Positions 10,831 through 21,569 are shown, numbered from the stretch's first letter. The stretch is DNA of 64,000 bases from Prorocentrum cordatum (GCA_963575745.1 CAUYUJ010014343.1:314002-378001), one strand, 5' to 3'. The notes: generated by a model from the sequence alone, not told the origin. Program-made: numbers and translations.

Positions 10831-11958
10831 AGCAGCTCTGACCTTATGACTCTCCTCCACTCCCAGCACCCTCGCCCCACTTGTGGACAGCACTCCCTCC
10901 CGCTCGCTGCTGTCGGAATTGATCCACTCAGGCCACTCGCCCTTGGGAATGCACCGTTCCTGCGCTTCGTCACCTCCGCGCCTTTTGATGAAGTGCGTAT
11001 ATTCATCGGGGCACTCAGTATATGCCTGGACATAGTAGATGTCCTCCTCGAGCTCATGCTTCCACTCGCCATTCGCCAGGTCCTCGTCTGTCTCGTCGGA
11101 GATGGCGGCGCGGACTCCCAGGTCCATCTCCTGGTTCTGCCTCACCGCCCTGCGCACCGCAGCTTCGACCCTTCTCCGCGTAGGATCTGGCCCTTCTTGA
11201 GCTTCAGCTTCCAGCCGACGAATTAGGCCTCGCCCCAGACCTTCGAAGTCGAGCTCCATCCCGGGCGCGTGTGGCACCGCGTCGATGCTCGGCGCTGCAG
11301 CTTGGGAGGCCCGCTGCAGCAGCTTCTCGCCCTCGCAAACGTCCTCGCTCTTGTGCCTCACATCGCGCTCGAGTTCGGCAGGCTCGCGCAGATCTTCCTG
11401 GGACACCTCCTCTAAGCTCTTCTGCATGGCCTCATCCTCCTGATCCACCTTCTCGCTCTCCTCTGTCTTCTCCTTTTCTGGAGCGCGCTCCTCAGGTTCG
11501 CCCCGGGCTTCTCCGCCGTCAATGGGCTTCGCCTCGCTGGCGTCTGGGACTATCTCTGGGCCCTGTGCGGGGGGATGCGCCTCTTCTCGCGCGCGTCGTC
11601 GCAACTCTGCGACAGGCTCATCTGGCTCGCGAAACTTACGATATCCATCCCGCGCCCACTCTGGGGAAGCCCCCTCCGCAGAGATATGATGAAAAACGTG
11701 CCGTCTATTCCTCCTGCCCAGCTGCTCCCTCAGGCTGTCGTAGCGGGAGCTGAGGAGCTCGGTCCCGCGACGCTCATCACTGGTCGCCAGTCTGACCTGC
11801 TCCAGCCCACATTGCCAAAGATCACCCTCTGGTACACCCTCACGGATCCGCCCTCCCCCATGAGCACGACACTTGGACCCGCCCATCTCTCTTGCCTGTA
11901 GTCTGGATGCCACTTGTCGCCGGCATCCTTCGTGAACATCCTCCACGCGCGGACCCAA
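10678..11958 (-). pseudogene. Copia polyprotein linker, Glu/Lys-rich, joined to RT start
   Basis: The longest intact frame of the relic, about 426 codons. Its first third is shifted sequence over the integrase tail. From about residue 120 to 210 it is strongly charged (repeated EE, KEKTEE and EKVDQEDE words), a likely disordered or coiled linker between integrase and RT, as is usual in copia polyproteins. Near the end KRPSEVRGELISYKSRWCARGD begins RT. The ATG at the right end is probably fortuitous. Confidence 0.6.
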
Positions 11959-12840
11959 TCGCCAGCTCGCACTTGCACCCGAAGGCGAGCCCCGCTGGGC
12001 AGCACGTGCTCGATGGAGCTGTGGGTGTCCACCTCCATCATGTCCCGATGGGCCGCTTCACGAGGCCGATGTGCACGCTGCACCTCGGTACCTGGGTTTG
12101 GGTAAGTAGGCAGGCATCCATATTCTCACCCGAGAGAAGACTGCCTGGAAGCAGAGGAAGTTGCCCCAGAACTCGCTGCACTGGGGTCACCCCTGAGCGG
12201 TTCAGAAAAAGCGATTCTTCGCTGCCTCGCACGCCAGAATCAGGGCCTCCGCATATTTCCTATTCTCCGGAGGCTCGAGCTCGCACGGCTTCGCGCATAT
12301 GGCCGCGCTCGGACTTCGCGTTCTTCCACGGAGCCCCAGCGTCGATGTTGGACACGAGGCACCCATGCTCCGCAGCTCGGTCAGCAAAGGGGCCCATGAA
12401 CTCCTTGCCCTCGTCCACGACAAGAATCTCCAGGGGGCCGAACACCCGTCGCCAGCACCTGCAGAAAGCTAGACAGACATTCCAAGGTCTTCTTTCCCTT
12501 GGGCACTCTCTGGAACATTGAATAGTGCGTCCCCGAGTCCGACACATTCAGGCAGGGTGCTCCCTCGCGATGACGATCAGGTCCACCCGAACCACGTGGT
12601 TCACCCGGTACGACTTCGGCATCGCCCCGGCTCGTCTCGGCTTTGGTCGCATTCTTGCCCTGCGCACGTCGCACTCGAACTTGGCCTTGGCCAACCGGAT
12701 CAGGCGTGGACGGACGCGCCCCAGCCATAATGCCCTTCAGAAGTCGACCGCGCGCGGGTGGGCCCACTTCTCGCGCAGCCCCCTGATCAGCTTCTTCTCC
12801 ATCTCGTTCGGCTCGATCATGCCAGAGGGTCGTCTTCTTC
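11890..12840 (-). pseudogene. Ty1/copia integrase relic (zinc-binding remnant, core, C-terminal part)
   Basis: Would insert element DNA into the genome. The minus-strand translation shows WAHPRAVDF and IRLAKAKFECDV as a decayed His/Cys zinc-binding region. The core follows: PLEILVVDEGKEFMGPFAD and DAGAPWKNAKSERGHM, which carry the second Asp and the Glu of the DDE triad. Then come AAKNRFFLNRSGVTPVQRVLG and a C-terminal GDWVRAWRMFTKD...RWAGPSVVLMGE segment. At least three frame changes separate these blocks (near 12540, 12250 and 12100), so no functional protein is possible. The first catalytic Asp (near VRVDLIVIAR) is only tentatively placed. Confidence 0.7.
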
Positions 12841-13350
12841 TGGCGGATCCTCCCCAGGGGCCTCCTGGTCCTCTTCTTCGTCTCCTTGGCCGTCGTCGCC
12901 ATCTTCTCCCTCTTGATCATCCTCTGCATTGAAGACTTCCACCTGATCCTCGCGCCCCTCTTGATCTTCCCGCAGCTGCCGACCTAGCCCCCGAGCAGTA
13001 GCACCGCGCAACGCAACCGAATACCGTTCAGCGTAGTGAGCTTTCCCGTTGATGAGGATATCGCGTTCGCGGTCGCCCTTGCACCGCTTCTCGAGCTCGG
13101 CTGCGACGCATGGAGAGCTCGCGATGAACGTAGCCCGCTTCTGCCAGAGCTTCCCTGACGGCCCTTTGAAGCCGAACCTGCGCTTGTCCGCATGGACCAC
13201 GCTAACTCCTTCCAACCCCGCGAGTGCTGTCACCTCTGGCCCATCGACGCTCTTGGCCGCACGCGAATGTTCGAACAAGAAATATCGCCCACGTGCAGGT
13301 CGCTCAGCCAAGACCTCGACGGCGAACCTGAGGTGGTCAAGCCCAGCGCT
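12817..13350 (-). pseudogene. Copia polyprotein region upstream of integrase (HLRFAVEVL...FLFEHSRAA)
   Basis: The minus-strand frame reads HLRFAVEVLAERPARGRYFLFEHSRAAKS and later VVHADKRRFGFKGPSGKLW, then an acidic tail (EDDQEGEDGDDGQGDEEE). From memory this domain precedes integrase in dinoflagellate copia polyproteins, where it reads HLxFxxxL...GRxFLxEHPxxAxSW. Its role is not known to me. It joins the integrase zinc-binding remnant at about 12830. The initiating ATG at 13311 is internal, since the homology extends upstream to about 13350. Confidence 0.55.
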
Positions 13351-13359
13351 GAGGTGAGC

Positions 13360-13930
13360 CCTTGCCTTTTTTATGTTGGGGGTCCATGCGATGGTAGTTC
13401 CACTCCATCAGGGCATTCAAAGGACCACGCGGCGGAGTCCCAACATTGAGATCAGGGCCCCGTGCACGTACGCCTGCAAGGCAGGAGGTGCGATCCTGGG
13501 CCCGGTCGAAATTCCAGCCCAGCTTGAGGTCGTAGGCCACTCAACCTCCACTGCGATTCCATGTTAGAGCCTCCGTTGTCGATCCCACCAGCTGCGCCGC
13601 TTGGTCCAGTCTGCGCCTCGCTGGCCTGCTCCGTCAGCGCGGACGTTGCCTTGCGAATTCGCGAGGACGTTGACAGGAGCAATGTGCAAGTGCATGCGTT
13701 TGCGGGCACCACCCCAGAGATGGCGTACCAGTCGAACCAGGTTGACATGTTCCAGGCTGGGAGTGTTCTTGATATCACTCCCACTGCGTATTTGGAGCCT
13801 GTCTGTAAAACCACTGGTGAGCATCAACAGCGAGATCTTGGAGCCGTTTATACATCCGCAGGCATGTACAACAAGACCTCGACAATATCGTTCAGCTCAG
13901 CCGAATTCAGAGACCTCCTGCATGGGGTCG
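13360..13930. other. Right flank of copia relic; weak coding remains only
   Basis: Both strands have open frames of 85-120 codons (for example minus 13452-13814), with no motif I can name. Element order would place Gag or protease here, but I see no protease DSGA or zinc-knuckle motif. Confidence 0.35.
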
Positions 13931-13936
13931 GAGCAG

Positions 13937-14160
13937 ATGGGGTCGGAGGATCACGCCGCATCGCTGGTACATCGGCGATGCATCGGCGACGCATCGGCGA
14001 TGCATCGGCGATGCGCCGGCGATGCATCGTCGACATGGGCGGTGCATCGGCAACGACGACGCGAAACAAATCAGGCTCCGCATCGCTGATGCATCGCCCA
14101 TGCATCGGCGATGCGGCGCCGTCCTCCGACCCCATTCGCTCGGACCACACCTGGGAGGCC
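13937..14160 (+). mobile_element. Foldback MITE family 2, copy a, with GATGCATCGGC core
   Basis: Arms ATGGGGTCGGAGGATCACGC (13937) and GCGCCGTCCTCCGACCCCAT (ending 14134) are inverted. The interior is a tandem array of the 11-mer GATGCATCGGC in both senses. The right outer part (CTCGGACCACACCTGGGAGGCC) recurs inverted at 31311. ATGGGGTCGGAGCAG is tandemly doubled at the left edge. Confidence 0.65.
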
Positions 14161-14645
14161 CAGAGTCTTGTTGGAGGCGGAGGAGAAGGAGGAAGGAAGG
14201 GGAGAAGCGGGAGGAGAAGCCCGGCCAGTGAGCCCGGGGTGCGCCCTGTGCCTCGCGAGGCCAAGAGTTGCGCCGGCAGACCTGCCACGAGCCGGCGGTG
14301 CCGCCCCAGGCCCCCGCCAGGGCCGGCTCGGAGGTGTCCTGCGGGAACTCGGCGGCGACGGCCAGGCGGGGATGCAGGACGGAGCCGCCAGGACCGAAGA
14401 GCCCCTCCTTCTACACGTCGGTCGGAAGAAGTGGGTAGAACCTTTCTTTCTGTCGGCGGCGGGGCAGAGTTGGCTGCACCAGCGATGCATGCGAAACGGG
14501 GGGAGGAAGAGAATGTATCGCCCAGACCTCCCCCACACCAACAGAAAAAGCAAGCTCTTATGCCGGGCACCCGGGGGCAGCCCGAGAAAGGCTCGGGATG
14601 GACCGCTGGCCCCCCTGGAGGGGGCCGTCGAGACGCCCCCCCCAG

Positions 14646-14816
14646 GGTCGGGCATGTCCCTCTACAAGAGACATCGCTGTTTTTGGACAAAAAAAAAAAA
14701 AAAAAAAGTCTGGGGACTTTCGATTATTCTGGACTACGTTTGAGCATGTGATGGCTACTTCTGATGTTTCGTCGAGCATCCGCCTGGAGGGACCACATGC
14801 CCGACCTGAGGCCCGG
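14646..14816 (+). mobile_element. Foldback MITE family 3, copy a
   Basis: Ends GGTCGGGCATGTCCCTC and its inverted partner CACATGCCCGACC. The interior has an A19-type run (about 14690-14707), then GTCTGGGGACTTTCG, TTTGAGCATG and TTTCGTCGAGCATC. The same internal words and ends occur at 59935-60118. Confidence 0.6.
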
Positions 14817-14924
14817 GGAGGAAGGAGGAGGACGCCAGATGCCGGGGGGCATCTCCAGGGACCTCCTCGGTGGGCCTCCCCCTCCCCCCCCCTGCCCCGT
14901 GCTCGGCGGCGAGCGATGGGGGAG

Positions 14925-15305
14925 AAGTGAAAAAGAGGAGGCCCTCTCAAGGGCGAGAGGGCTTCTCAGAAGCCTCCCGAGCCTGCTGGGAAGTTTGCGG
15001 CGTCTTCGGGCCCAGACCCCCGACGTCATGAGGTTTTCATTACCTTGACCCCCAAAGGTCCCGACCCCTTCTTCGGGACCGGTTTCTCATCCTGAATCGT
15101 TTTTGACGGTCCCGAGGCCCGGTGAGGGCCCCTGGAGGCCGAAAAAAATTTAAAGAACAAAAAAAAAAAAAAAAAACTCCCGTCGTGTTTTTTTCATTAC
15201 CCGAGGGGGTCTGGGGGGACGGCTCAGAAAACTTCTCGGAAGGCTGCGGTGGCTTCCAGGCCTTCTGAGAAGGAGTGAGCCCCTGCTCACTTCCCTCTTG
15301 GGCTC
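14925..15305. mobile_element. Imperfect foldback element with internal poly-A
   Basis: Left TTCTCAGAAGCCTCCCGAGCC and CCCAGACCCCCGACGTCATGA have inverted counterparts on the right (GGCTTCCAGGCCTTCTGAGAA and TCATTACCCGAGGGGGTCTGG). An A-run lies near 15160-15177. Pairing is patchy, so the boundaries are approximate. Confidence 0.4.
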
Positions 15306-15339
15306 CCCGTCGACCTTCATGTTCCCTCCTCATCCCCGA

Positions 15340-15510
15340 GAGGGGGAGGAAGAGGAAGAGGGGGAGAAGGAGGAGGGAGAGGGGGAGGAGGGGGAGGAGG
15401 AGGAGGAGGCCGGGGAGGAAAAGGAGGAGGAGGGGGATGAGGAGGAGGAGGAGGGGGATGAGGAGGAGGAGGGGGATGAGGAGGAGGAGGAGGAGGAGGA
15501 CGTGGACTCG
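15340..15510. repeat. (GGA)n purine array
   Basis: GAGGAGGAGGGGGATGAG-type units. Acidic plus-strand frame and Leu/Pro minus-strand frame; not a gene. Confidence 0.85.
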
Positions 15511-15688
15511 AGGTAACCTGGCTACGAGGCGCCTCCTCCCCGAGAGCCCAGACTTCCAGCATCGTGACCGTGGTTCCGCCCGCGGGGCCCAGAACTCTCG
15601 CCCCCACCGGCGGGGCCAGGCTCTCGCTCTGGAGGCCGGAAGGGAGTGTGGCGTGCAGGGGCGTGGTGCCAATGGTGGAGATTAGGAA

Positions 15689-15844
15689 GGCACCAACTAT
15701 ACACCAACACCGATCCTGGCCAGGATCACCCTGGGCCCAGGATCGGTGTATACGCCCTCCTGCCTTGCGCAAGAAGGCATATACACCGATCCTGGGCCCA
15801 GGGTGATCCTGGGTCAGGATCGGTGTTGGTGTATAGTTGGTGCC
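15689..15844. repeat. Near-perfect 156-bp palindrome (68/69-bp arms)
   Basis: The left arm 15689-15756 starts GGCACCAACTATACACC and the right arm 15776-15844 ends GGTGTATAGTTGGTGCC. The arms differ at only a few positions. The 19-base loop contains its own TGCCTT/AAGGCA mini-stem. Each arm also holds the inner repeat ACCGATCCTGG / CCAGGATCGGT. The 12-mer AATGGTGGAGAT occurs as a direct repeat 6 bases left and 5 bases right, possibly a target duplication. Confidence 0.85.
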
Positions 15845-16309
15845 CTCCGAATGGTGGAGATGGCGATGTGATCTGCGATAGATGACCTCGCCAGGTTCGG
15901 CATTGGCACCACACCCCTTGGCACCACACCCCTCTCCTACCCCCAGACTCGCCGTGCACTCTCTTGGCTCCTGCTGTGCCCCGCGGGGGCCGAAAGACGG
16001 CCACTGGAGGCCGAAAGGCGAGGAGAGACGCCAGGGTGGAAAAGTCGCGACGCGGGAGGTCGGGGGATCGGGTGGCTGAGGGCAGGCAGCGTCTCCGGCT
16101 GCATCCCCCTCTGGCATGGGCTTCCAGAAGTCCAGCCTGAGGTTGGTCAGCTCCTGAGCGGGTGACCCCCGGGCTGCCGTCCGGGGCGAGCAGGAGGAGG
16201 TCAGGACGAGGGTCAAGGCCGCAGCGGCAGGAGCGGGATGAAGAGATGAAGAGACAGTCGGAGCAGGAGCAACATCAGCATCAGCAGCAGTTAAAGGGCG
16301 ACGACGACG

Positions 16310-16386
16310 GCGACGATGTCGGCGACGGCGACGGCGACGCACGACGCACGACGCACGACGACGACGACGAAAAACAACGACGAGGA

Positions 16387-16427
<41 letters not shown>

Positions 16428-16433
16428 GCGGCG

Positions 16434-16466
<33 letters not shown>

Positions 16467-16770
16467 GACGAGGACGGAGGGGGCGGCGGCGGCGGCGAGT
16501 GGGGGGGAGAGGAACCGGGGGCAGGAGAGAGAGAGGGGAAGGGAGAGAAGAGGAGGAGAAGGGAGGAGAAGGAGAAGGAGGAGGAGGAGGAGGAGGCGGA
16601 GCGGCGCGGCGCGGCGCTGAGCGGAGAGGAGAGGACAGGAGAGAACGACTACGAGGAAGAAGAAATCGAGAGGGAGGGAGGGGAGGGAAGGGGGAGGATG
16701 AGGACGAGGAGGGTGCGAGGAGGAAGACGACGAGGAGGAGGACGAGGGGGATTAGGAAGAGGAGGAGAAC
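16310..16770. repeat. (GAC)n/(ACG)n array followed by (GGA)n array
   Basis: GACGACG units at about 16300-16475, GGCGGC at about 16480-16496, then GAGGAGAAGG purine units to about 16760. Asp/Arg/Glu-rich frames arise from the triplets. Confidence 0.85.
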
Positions 16771-17579
16771 AAGAGCAAGCACGCGCTGCACAAGGATGCT
16801 GCACAGGTGCCCGTAGGCACTCCTCTCCACTGCGGGGAGCCCCCCCTCCCTGGACAGGCGCACGCCCCGGGTGCACCTATATGCCACTGGGGCGGGAGCC
16901 CGTTTCGTGAAGGACCCGCCCTCTATCCTTCCAACTATGTGCCAAGAGGCGGGGCCGTCAACTGCAAGAGAAAAAGTCCAGCGGCTGCTGCGTCTTGAAA
17001 AGGGCCTGCCCGCCGTCCGCAGAAGGGCTCATCCATGTAGCTAGCTTCGGGAAATTAGCTTCGGGGTTACGAGAGATGAGAAGACTGGCGAAGCGCCCGG
17101 TCCGCCTTAACGACACGTCTGGTGCTGCCTCATGAGTTATACCAATTAGGAAACCGCATGGAGGAGCCTCCTCCACAAGGGAGCCTAACTTCGCGCTTCG
17201 CACTGCGCGAAGCGCGAACAACTTCGCGCTCTCGCGCCGCCCCCAAAGGGGAGAAGAGGAGGACGAGGAGGAGGGGGAGGAGGAATGAGGCCCGCGAAGC
17301 GCGAAGCGCGACAAACTTCGCGCCATCGTGGGACCCCTTGCCTCCATCCCTCTGCGTTATCCTTCCTCCTCCTCCGAGGAAGAGGACGTCGACGACGAGG
17401 AAGAGGACGCGAAGGGGGAGGGCGAGGAGAGGGGGAGGGGGGCCGGAAGGGGGGTGGGGGAAGAGGAGGGGAATCGGCAGAAAGATCGGGGGGGGTCCTC
17501 CTCCTCCTGCTCCTCCTCCTCCTCCCCCTCTTCCTCCTTCCCCTGATCCACTCCTTTTCCATGTAAACAACTTCTCCCT
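16771..17579. other. No gene seen; AAGCGCGAAG-rich then GGA/TCC-rich
   Basis: Contains clustered AAGCGCGAAGCGCGA and TTCGCGCTTCGC words (17190-17320) that form small hairpins. A (GAGGAA)n to (CTCCTC)n transition spans 17370-17545. Confidence 0.45.
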
Positions 17580-18503
17580 GTCGCACCCCGAGGCAAGTTT
17601 TTGGGGCGAGCCAGGCGTTTCGCCTGAGACTTCCTCACCATGTATGATTCTGAAGCTTCAGAAGTGGCAACAGTTTAACAGATGGAGAGCGCGTGGTTTT
17701 CAAGATGTGGCTCTCGCCCTAGCGCCGCGCACATTCGGTTGAACAATTTGCAAGAGCTTCACGGATTGAGGGCGGGTGGTTTTATGAATGTGGTTCTCGC
17801 GTTAGCGCCGCGCACATTCTTTTGAACCATTAGCAAGAGTTTCACGGTTTGAGGGCGGTTCTATTCAAAATGTGGCTCTCGCCTTAGCTCCGCGCACATT
17901 CTCTTTAAACATTCGCAAGAGCTTCACGGGATGAGGGCGGTTCCTCTTCAAAATGTGGCTCTCGCATTTTAGCGCCGCGCACATCCGATTTAAACATTCG
18001 CAAGAGGTTCACGGACTAAGGGCGGTTAATTTTCAAAATGTGGCTCTCGCATTTTAGCGCCGCGCACATTCGTTCATAACATGTGGAGAGGTTTCACGGA
18101 TTCCCATGATCAAGGTACCAGATATTGTTTTTGGATAGATTGGGGATTATGCGGGTGCAACAGTTATGTTGATCCGCGGTATTGAAATCCCAAAAATGGC
18201 GTTCTGGCACGAATCCGGATCGTCAAGACGCAGCAGTCAGGTTGCTCCGTGGCGTTGAAATTCCGAGAACACTGTTTTGGCATGCTTCAGGGTCTTCAAG
18301 GGTGTCTTCCGACGAGGCAGTTCCCTCAATGGAAATAAACCGTTGCAGGGGCCTGTGAAGAGAAAGCTTGAAGGGAAGGTTACTTCCAACATCGTTGATG
18401 ACTCTTTGGTCTACACTGTTCCTCCTCCTCCTCCTCCTCCTCCTCCTCCTCCTCCTCCTCCTCCTCCTCCTCCTCCTCCTCCTCCCCTTCCCCTCCTCCT
18501 CCA
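17580..18503 (+). mobile_element. Composite A-B-C-(CTC)n repeat, copy 2 (longest)
   Basis: The left edge GTCGCACCCCGAGG and CTTCCTCACCATGTATGA match copy 1. Five tandem module-A units of about 80 bp (about 17655-18075) carry TTCACGG, GAGGGCGG, AAATGTGGCTCTCGC and CGCCGCGCACATTC. Module B (GGCGTTGAAATTCCGAGAAC, CAAGACGCAGCAGTCAGG) spans about 18160-18290. Module C runs to about 18418 (GGCAGTTCCCTCAATGG, GCCTGTGAAGAG, AACATCGTTGATG). Then comes (CTC)n to 18503. Confidence 0.8.
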
Positions 18504-18549
18504 GGACTCGATGTTCGGCCCCGGCTCCTGCATCGCCTCGCCGCACAGA

Positions 18550-19160
18550 TCGTCCTCCCAGAGGCAATCCTGGCGGGGGCGCGAGCGGGAAGTGCCGCGC
18601 GACGGCGGCAGCGCGAGGGAGGGCGGCCAACGGACTGCGGGCCGCGGGCCGACCCCAGCGGGCGGAGGAGACGGCAGGACGCGGGGGGGAGAACCCGCGA
18701 CCTGTGGACGCGCTGTCGGGCAGGGCTGGTCCTGCACGCTGTGATTCGGGTCGTGTTCGGTTTGTGCTTCGGTTCGCTCCTTACCCGCGCTCTCCTGCAC
18801 CTCCCTGCCGAAACGAAACACAAAGCGCGGCCGAAGTCAAGCAAGACAGCGATGAGGTCCAGCCCTGGCGGGCGGAGGGAGCGGCAAGACGCGGCGGGAG
18901 GACCCGTGACCTGTGGTCGCACCGTCGAGCGCTCGAGTCGGGGAATGTTTTTTCGTCGGCGGCGAGGCAGAGTCGGCTGCAACAGCGCAGAAGCTGGACG
19001 GAGGCGCCGAAAAGCAGATTCTGCCAGCATGCAGGAGGCGAGGAGGCAGGGCGGGCGGCCGCGGGGGGGGGGGGAAGACAAGGCCACTCAGAGGCGGAAA
19101 TGTTCTCACGCGAGTGTGCTGGCGCGGCCAGCCCCGCCAGCATGGCATGGCATGAACTTA
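18550..19160 (+). repeat. Diverged duplicated GC-rich modules
   Basis: The segment around 18659-18720 (CGGGCGGAGGAGACGG, ACCTGTGGACGC) recurs at 18869-18935 (GCGGGCGGAGGGAGCGG, ACCTGTGGTCGC). TCGGCGGCGAGGCAGAGTCG (about 18955) resembles 14453, and CACTCAGAGGCGGAA (about 19084) recurs at 21871. These are shared modules of unnamed dispersed elements; I see no supported gene. Confidence 0.45.
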
Positions 19161-19163
19161 CAC

Positions 19164-19297
19164 CTTCGGATGTCCGCGCGGTTTCCTCGGATAGGCGCTG
19201 GATCCCCCTGGCGGCGCCTCCAGGCCAGCGCCGCCCCCAGAGGGCTCCGCGCGCCAGGGAGGAGGGGTGCAGCGCCGACCGCGCGGACCTCTGAAAG
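19164..19297. mobile_element. Foldback MITE family 1, copy c
   Basis: The left arm GATGTCCGCGCGGTTTCCTC pairs with the right GCGCGGACC, and GGCGCTGGATCCCCCTGG pairs with the inner right half. The right arm lacks about 10 bases of the TTCTCGGAT block. Confidence 0.6.
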
Positions 19298-19451
19298 TGC
19301 GTGTGCGAGTCACGTTGTGTGTTCCCCGACTCGAGGCCTACAGCTCCTCGAAGAGGTGGCGGCGCCAGCACCTCTGCGCTCTCTTGCAAGGACTGCGTTG
19401 CTGTTTGGGCCTCTTCGTTCGTCAGCCAGGCATCCGGGTGTCAAACTATCG

Positions 19452-19582
19452 GGTACCCCGCGGATCTCTTGGATCTGCGCTGGACCCACCTCCCCGCCAC
19501 GTGGAGCGCTCCAAGGGCAGCGCCAGAGGCGCCGCTGGCGGAGCCCGAACGCCGATCCGAGAAACCTGCGCGGAGCTACGCA
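19452..19582. mobile_element. Foldback MITE family 1, copy d
   Basis: The left arm CCCCGCGGATCTCTTGGATC and right arm GATCCGAGAAACCTGCGCGG are imperfect inverted copies around a GGCGCC-rich centre. It lies 155 bp from copy c. Confidence 0.6.
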
Positions 19583-20359
19583 AGGGTATGCTTTTTTTGT
19601 ATGCCGCCAGGGTGGCGGCGGGGCGGAAGGCCAGGATCGGCAGCGAGCCTGGGGGGGGGGAAGAGAGAAGGAGAAGGCCGTCGCAGAAGGCTCGGAAGCC
19701 CCCCCCCGCCTTCTGAGGAGTGCTGGGAGCCTTCCCCGGAGGCACAGAAGGCTGCTGGCACAAGGCTCGGGGGGGGGGCTTCTCGGGAGGCGCGAGGGCC
19801 TCTGAGCAGCCCCGCCGCCCTCGGAGGCCTCCCCCTTTTGACGTCCCCCCCCCCCCTTCGCTCGCCGCCGACTGGAGGGCAGCGGGGCGGAAAGCTCGAA
19901 ACGAGCTGGGCCGCCGCAAAGTTTCGCAGCGCCTCGCGGACAGCGAGCGGGGCGAGGCACCAGGGCGGCTGGGCGCAGGCACTCGAACAAGCAAACGGTG
20001 CCCACAGGACGTTGCCCAGTGGGCTCGTTAAGAAGGTTGTGTCGAGTTGGTCAGCCGTACATCTTTCCGTGGCCGGCCAGGCGAGGCAATCAGCGCCAGC
20101 GTGGCAGTGACACAGGGGCACTACAAAGCGAACTGGCCAGCATGCAGGAGCGCGTTTCTTTATGTTCGGCGATGACGGGCGTCATGGGGGGGGCGGGGGG
20201 GTATGACGGAACGCCCACCCCCCCGCCGTATGGCTCCGGCACCGCAGCCACGCCCGCGCGCACGACGCGACGAGCGACGAGCGACAAGCGACGACGACGA
20301 CGACGACGACGACAACGAACGACGACGACGACGACAAGAGCAGCACGTAGGTGGCGATA

Positions 20360-20670
20360 TGCCCCACTGCGCCTGTATACACCACAGCGCTCGCGTGCAC
20401 CACAGCGCGCGTGTACACCACACCGCCTGCGTATACCGCAACAGCCGTGTGCAATGCAGCGCCTGTGTACACCACAGTGCTTGCGTACACTACAGCGCTG
20501 GCGCACATGTGTACACCGCAGCAACCATGTGCAACACAGCGCCTGTGTACACCACAGTGCTTGCGTGCACCGCAGCGCCTGTGCACGCCACAGCGCCTGT
20601 CTACACAACACCATCCGCGTGCAACGCAGCGCTTTTGTACACCACAATGCCTGCGTGCAGGAAAACGCTG
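20360..20670 (+). repeat. Tandem ~20-bp repeat (GTGTACACCACAGCGCC type)
   Basis: Units built on ACACCACAGCGCYTGYGTAC repeat at 18-21 bases. The His/Ser/Ala/Cys frames are repeat by-products. Confidence 0.8.
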
Positions 20671-20715
20671 ATAATCGAATGCGACGTGTTTCCCTCCTCC
20701 CTCCTCCTCCACTTC

Positions 20716-20840
20716 CACCTCCCCCTCCTCCTCCTCCTCCTCCTCCTCCTCCTCCTCCTCCTCCTCCTCCTCCTCCTCCTCCTCCTCCTCCTCCTCCTCC
20801 TCCTCCTCCTCCTCCTCCTCCTCCTCCTCCTCCTCCTCCG
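20716..20840 (+). repeat. (CTC)n pyrimidine array
   Basis: About 120 uninterrupted bases of CTC units on the plus strand. Encodes Pro, Leu or Ser runs only. Confidence 0.95.
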
Positions 20841-21119
20841 CCTCCTCACCCCCTGTCGTGCGGGTTGGCGCTACAGCGCACGTGCACATTTCAGCGTGCA
20901 CCGCAGAATGGTCTATTGAATCGGCCCACTTGGTTCTCGCACGGCCAATTTAGCTGGAGTTTCCTGGGCGCAGATGGGAGGAGTTAAGGTGATACGGGCG
21001 GGCTCGGGAGGACGCGTAGATTCCAGCGGCGCTCCTTTGTCCATAAGGATTAGTTTCTTTTGTTTTCTGTGGAATCCACAAGCGCTCCATTTTGTCATGA
21101 GGATTCCGTCTAACATTCT

Positions 21120-21425
21120 ATATGCAACAGTGGTGCTGTGTAGCACACGGTTGCTGTGGTGCACACAGGGGCCGTGGTGTACGCAGGCACTGCAATGCAC
21201 GCAAGCATTGTGGTGTACATTGGTGCTGTGTGCGCGCACGGCTGATGTGGTGTACGCAGGCGCTGTGGTATACACAATAGCTGTTGTGCAGGCACGGTGG
21301 CACAAACTGGCGCTGTGTTGCGCGCGGATGCTGTGGTGTACATAAGCGGTGTGGTGTACACAAGCGCTGTGGTGCACGCAAGCACTGTGGCGTACACAGG
21401 CGTTGTGGTGCAGATCGCCACCTAT
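21120..21425 (-). repeat. Tandem ~20-bp repeat, inverted copy
   Basis: GCGCTGTGGTGTACAC units, the reverse complement of 20360-20670. Confidence 0.8.
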
Positions 21426-21568
21426 ATGCTGATGGCACCCAACATCCGTCATTCCTAAGCACTCCCAAACGCCGCCGGCGCGAAACGTGACGTCATCGAC
21501 CCAGAATAAAAAGCAGGCTCCAGCCGCGTCAGTGCGCACGACGACGATGAGCGACGAGTGACGAGCCA

Positions 21569-21569
<1 letters not shown>

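Noticed and set aside
8581-13930. Paired LTRs for the copia relic
   Set aside because: I looked for direct repeats near 8.6-8.9 and 13.4-13.9 kb and found none I could defend.
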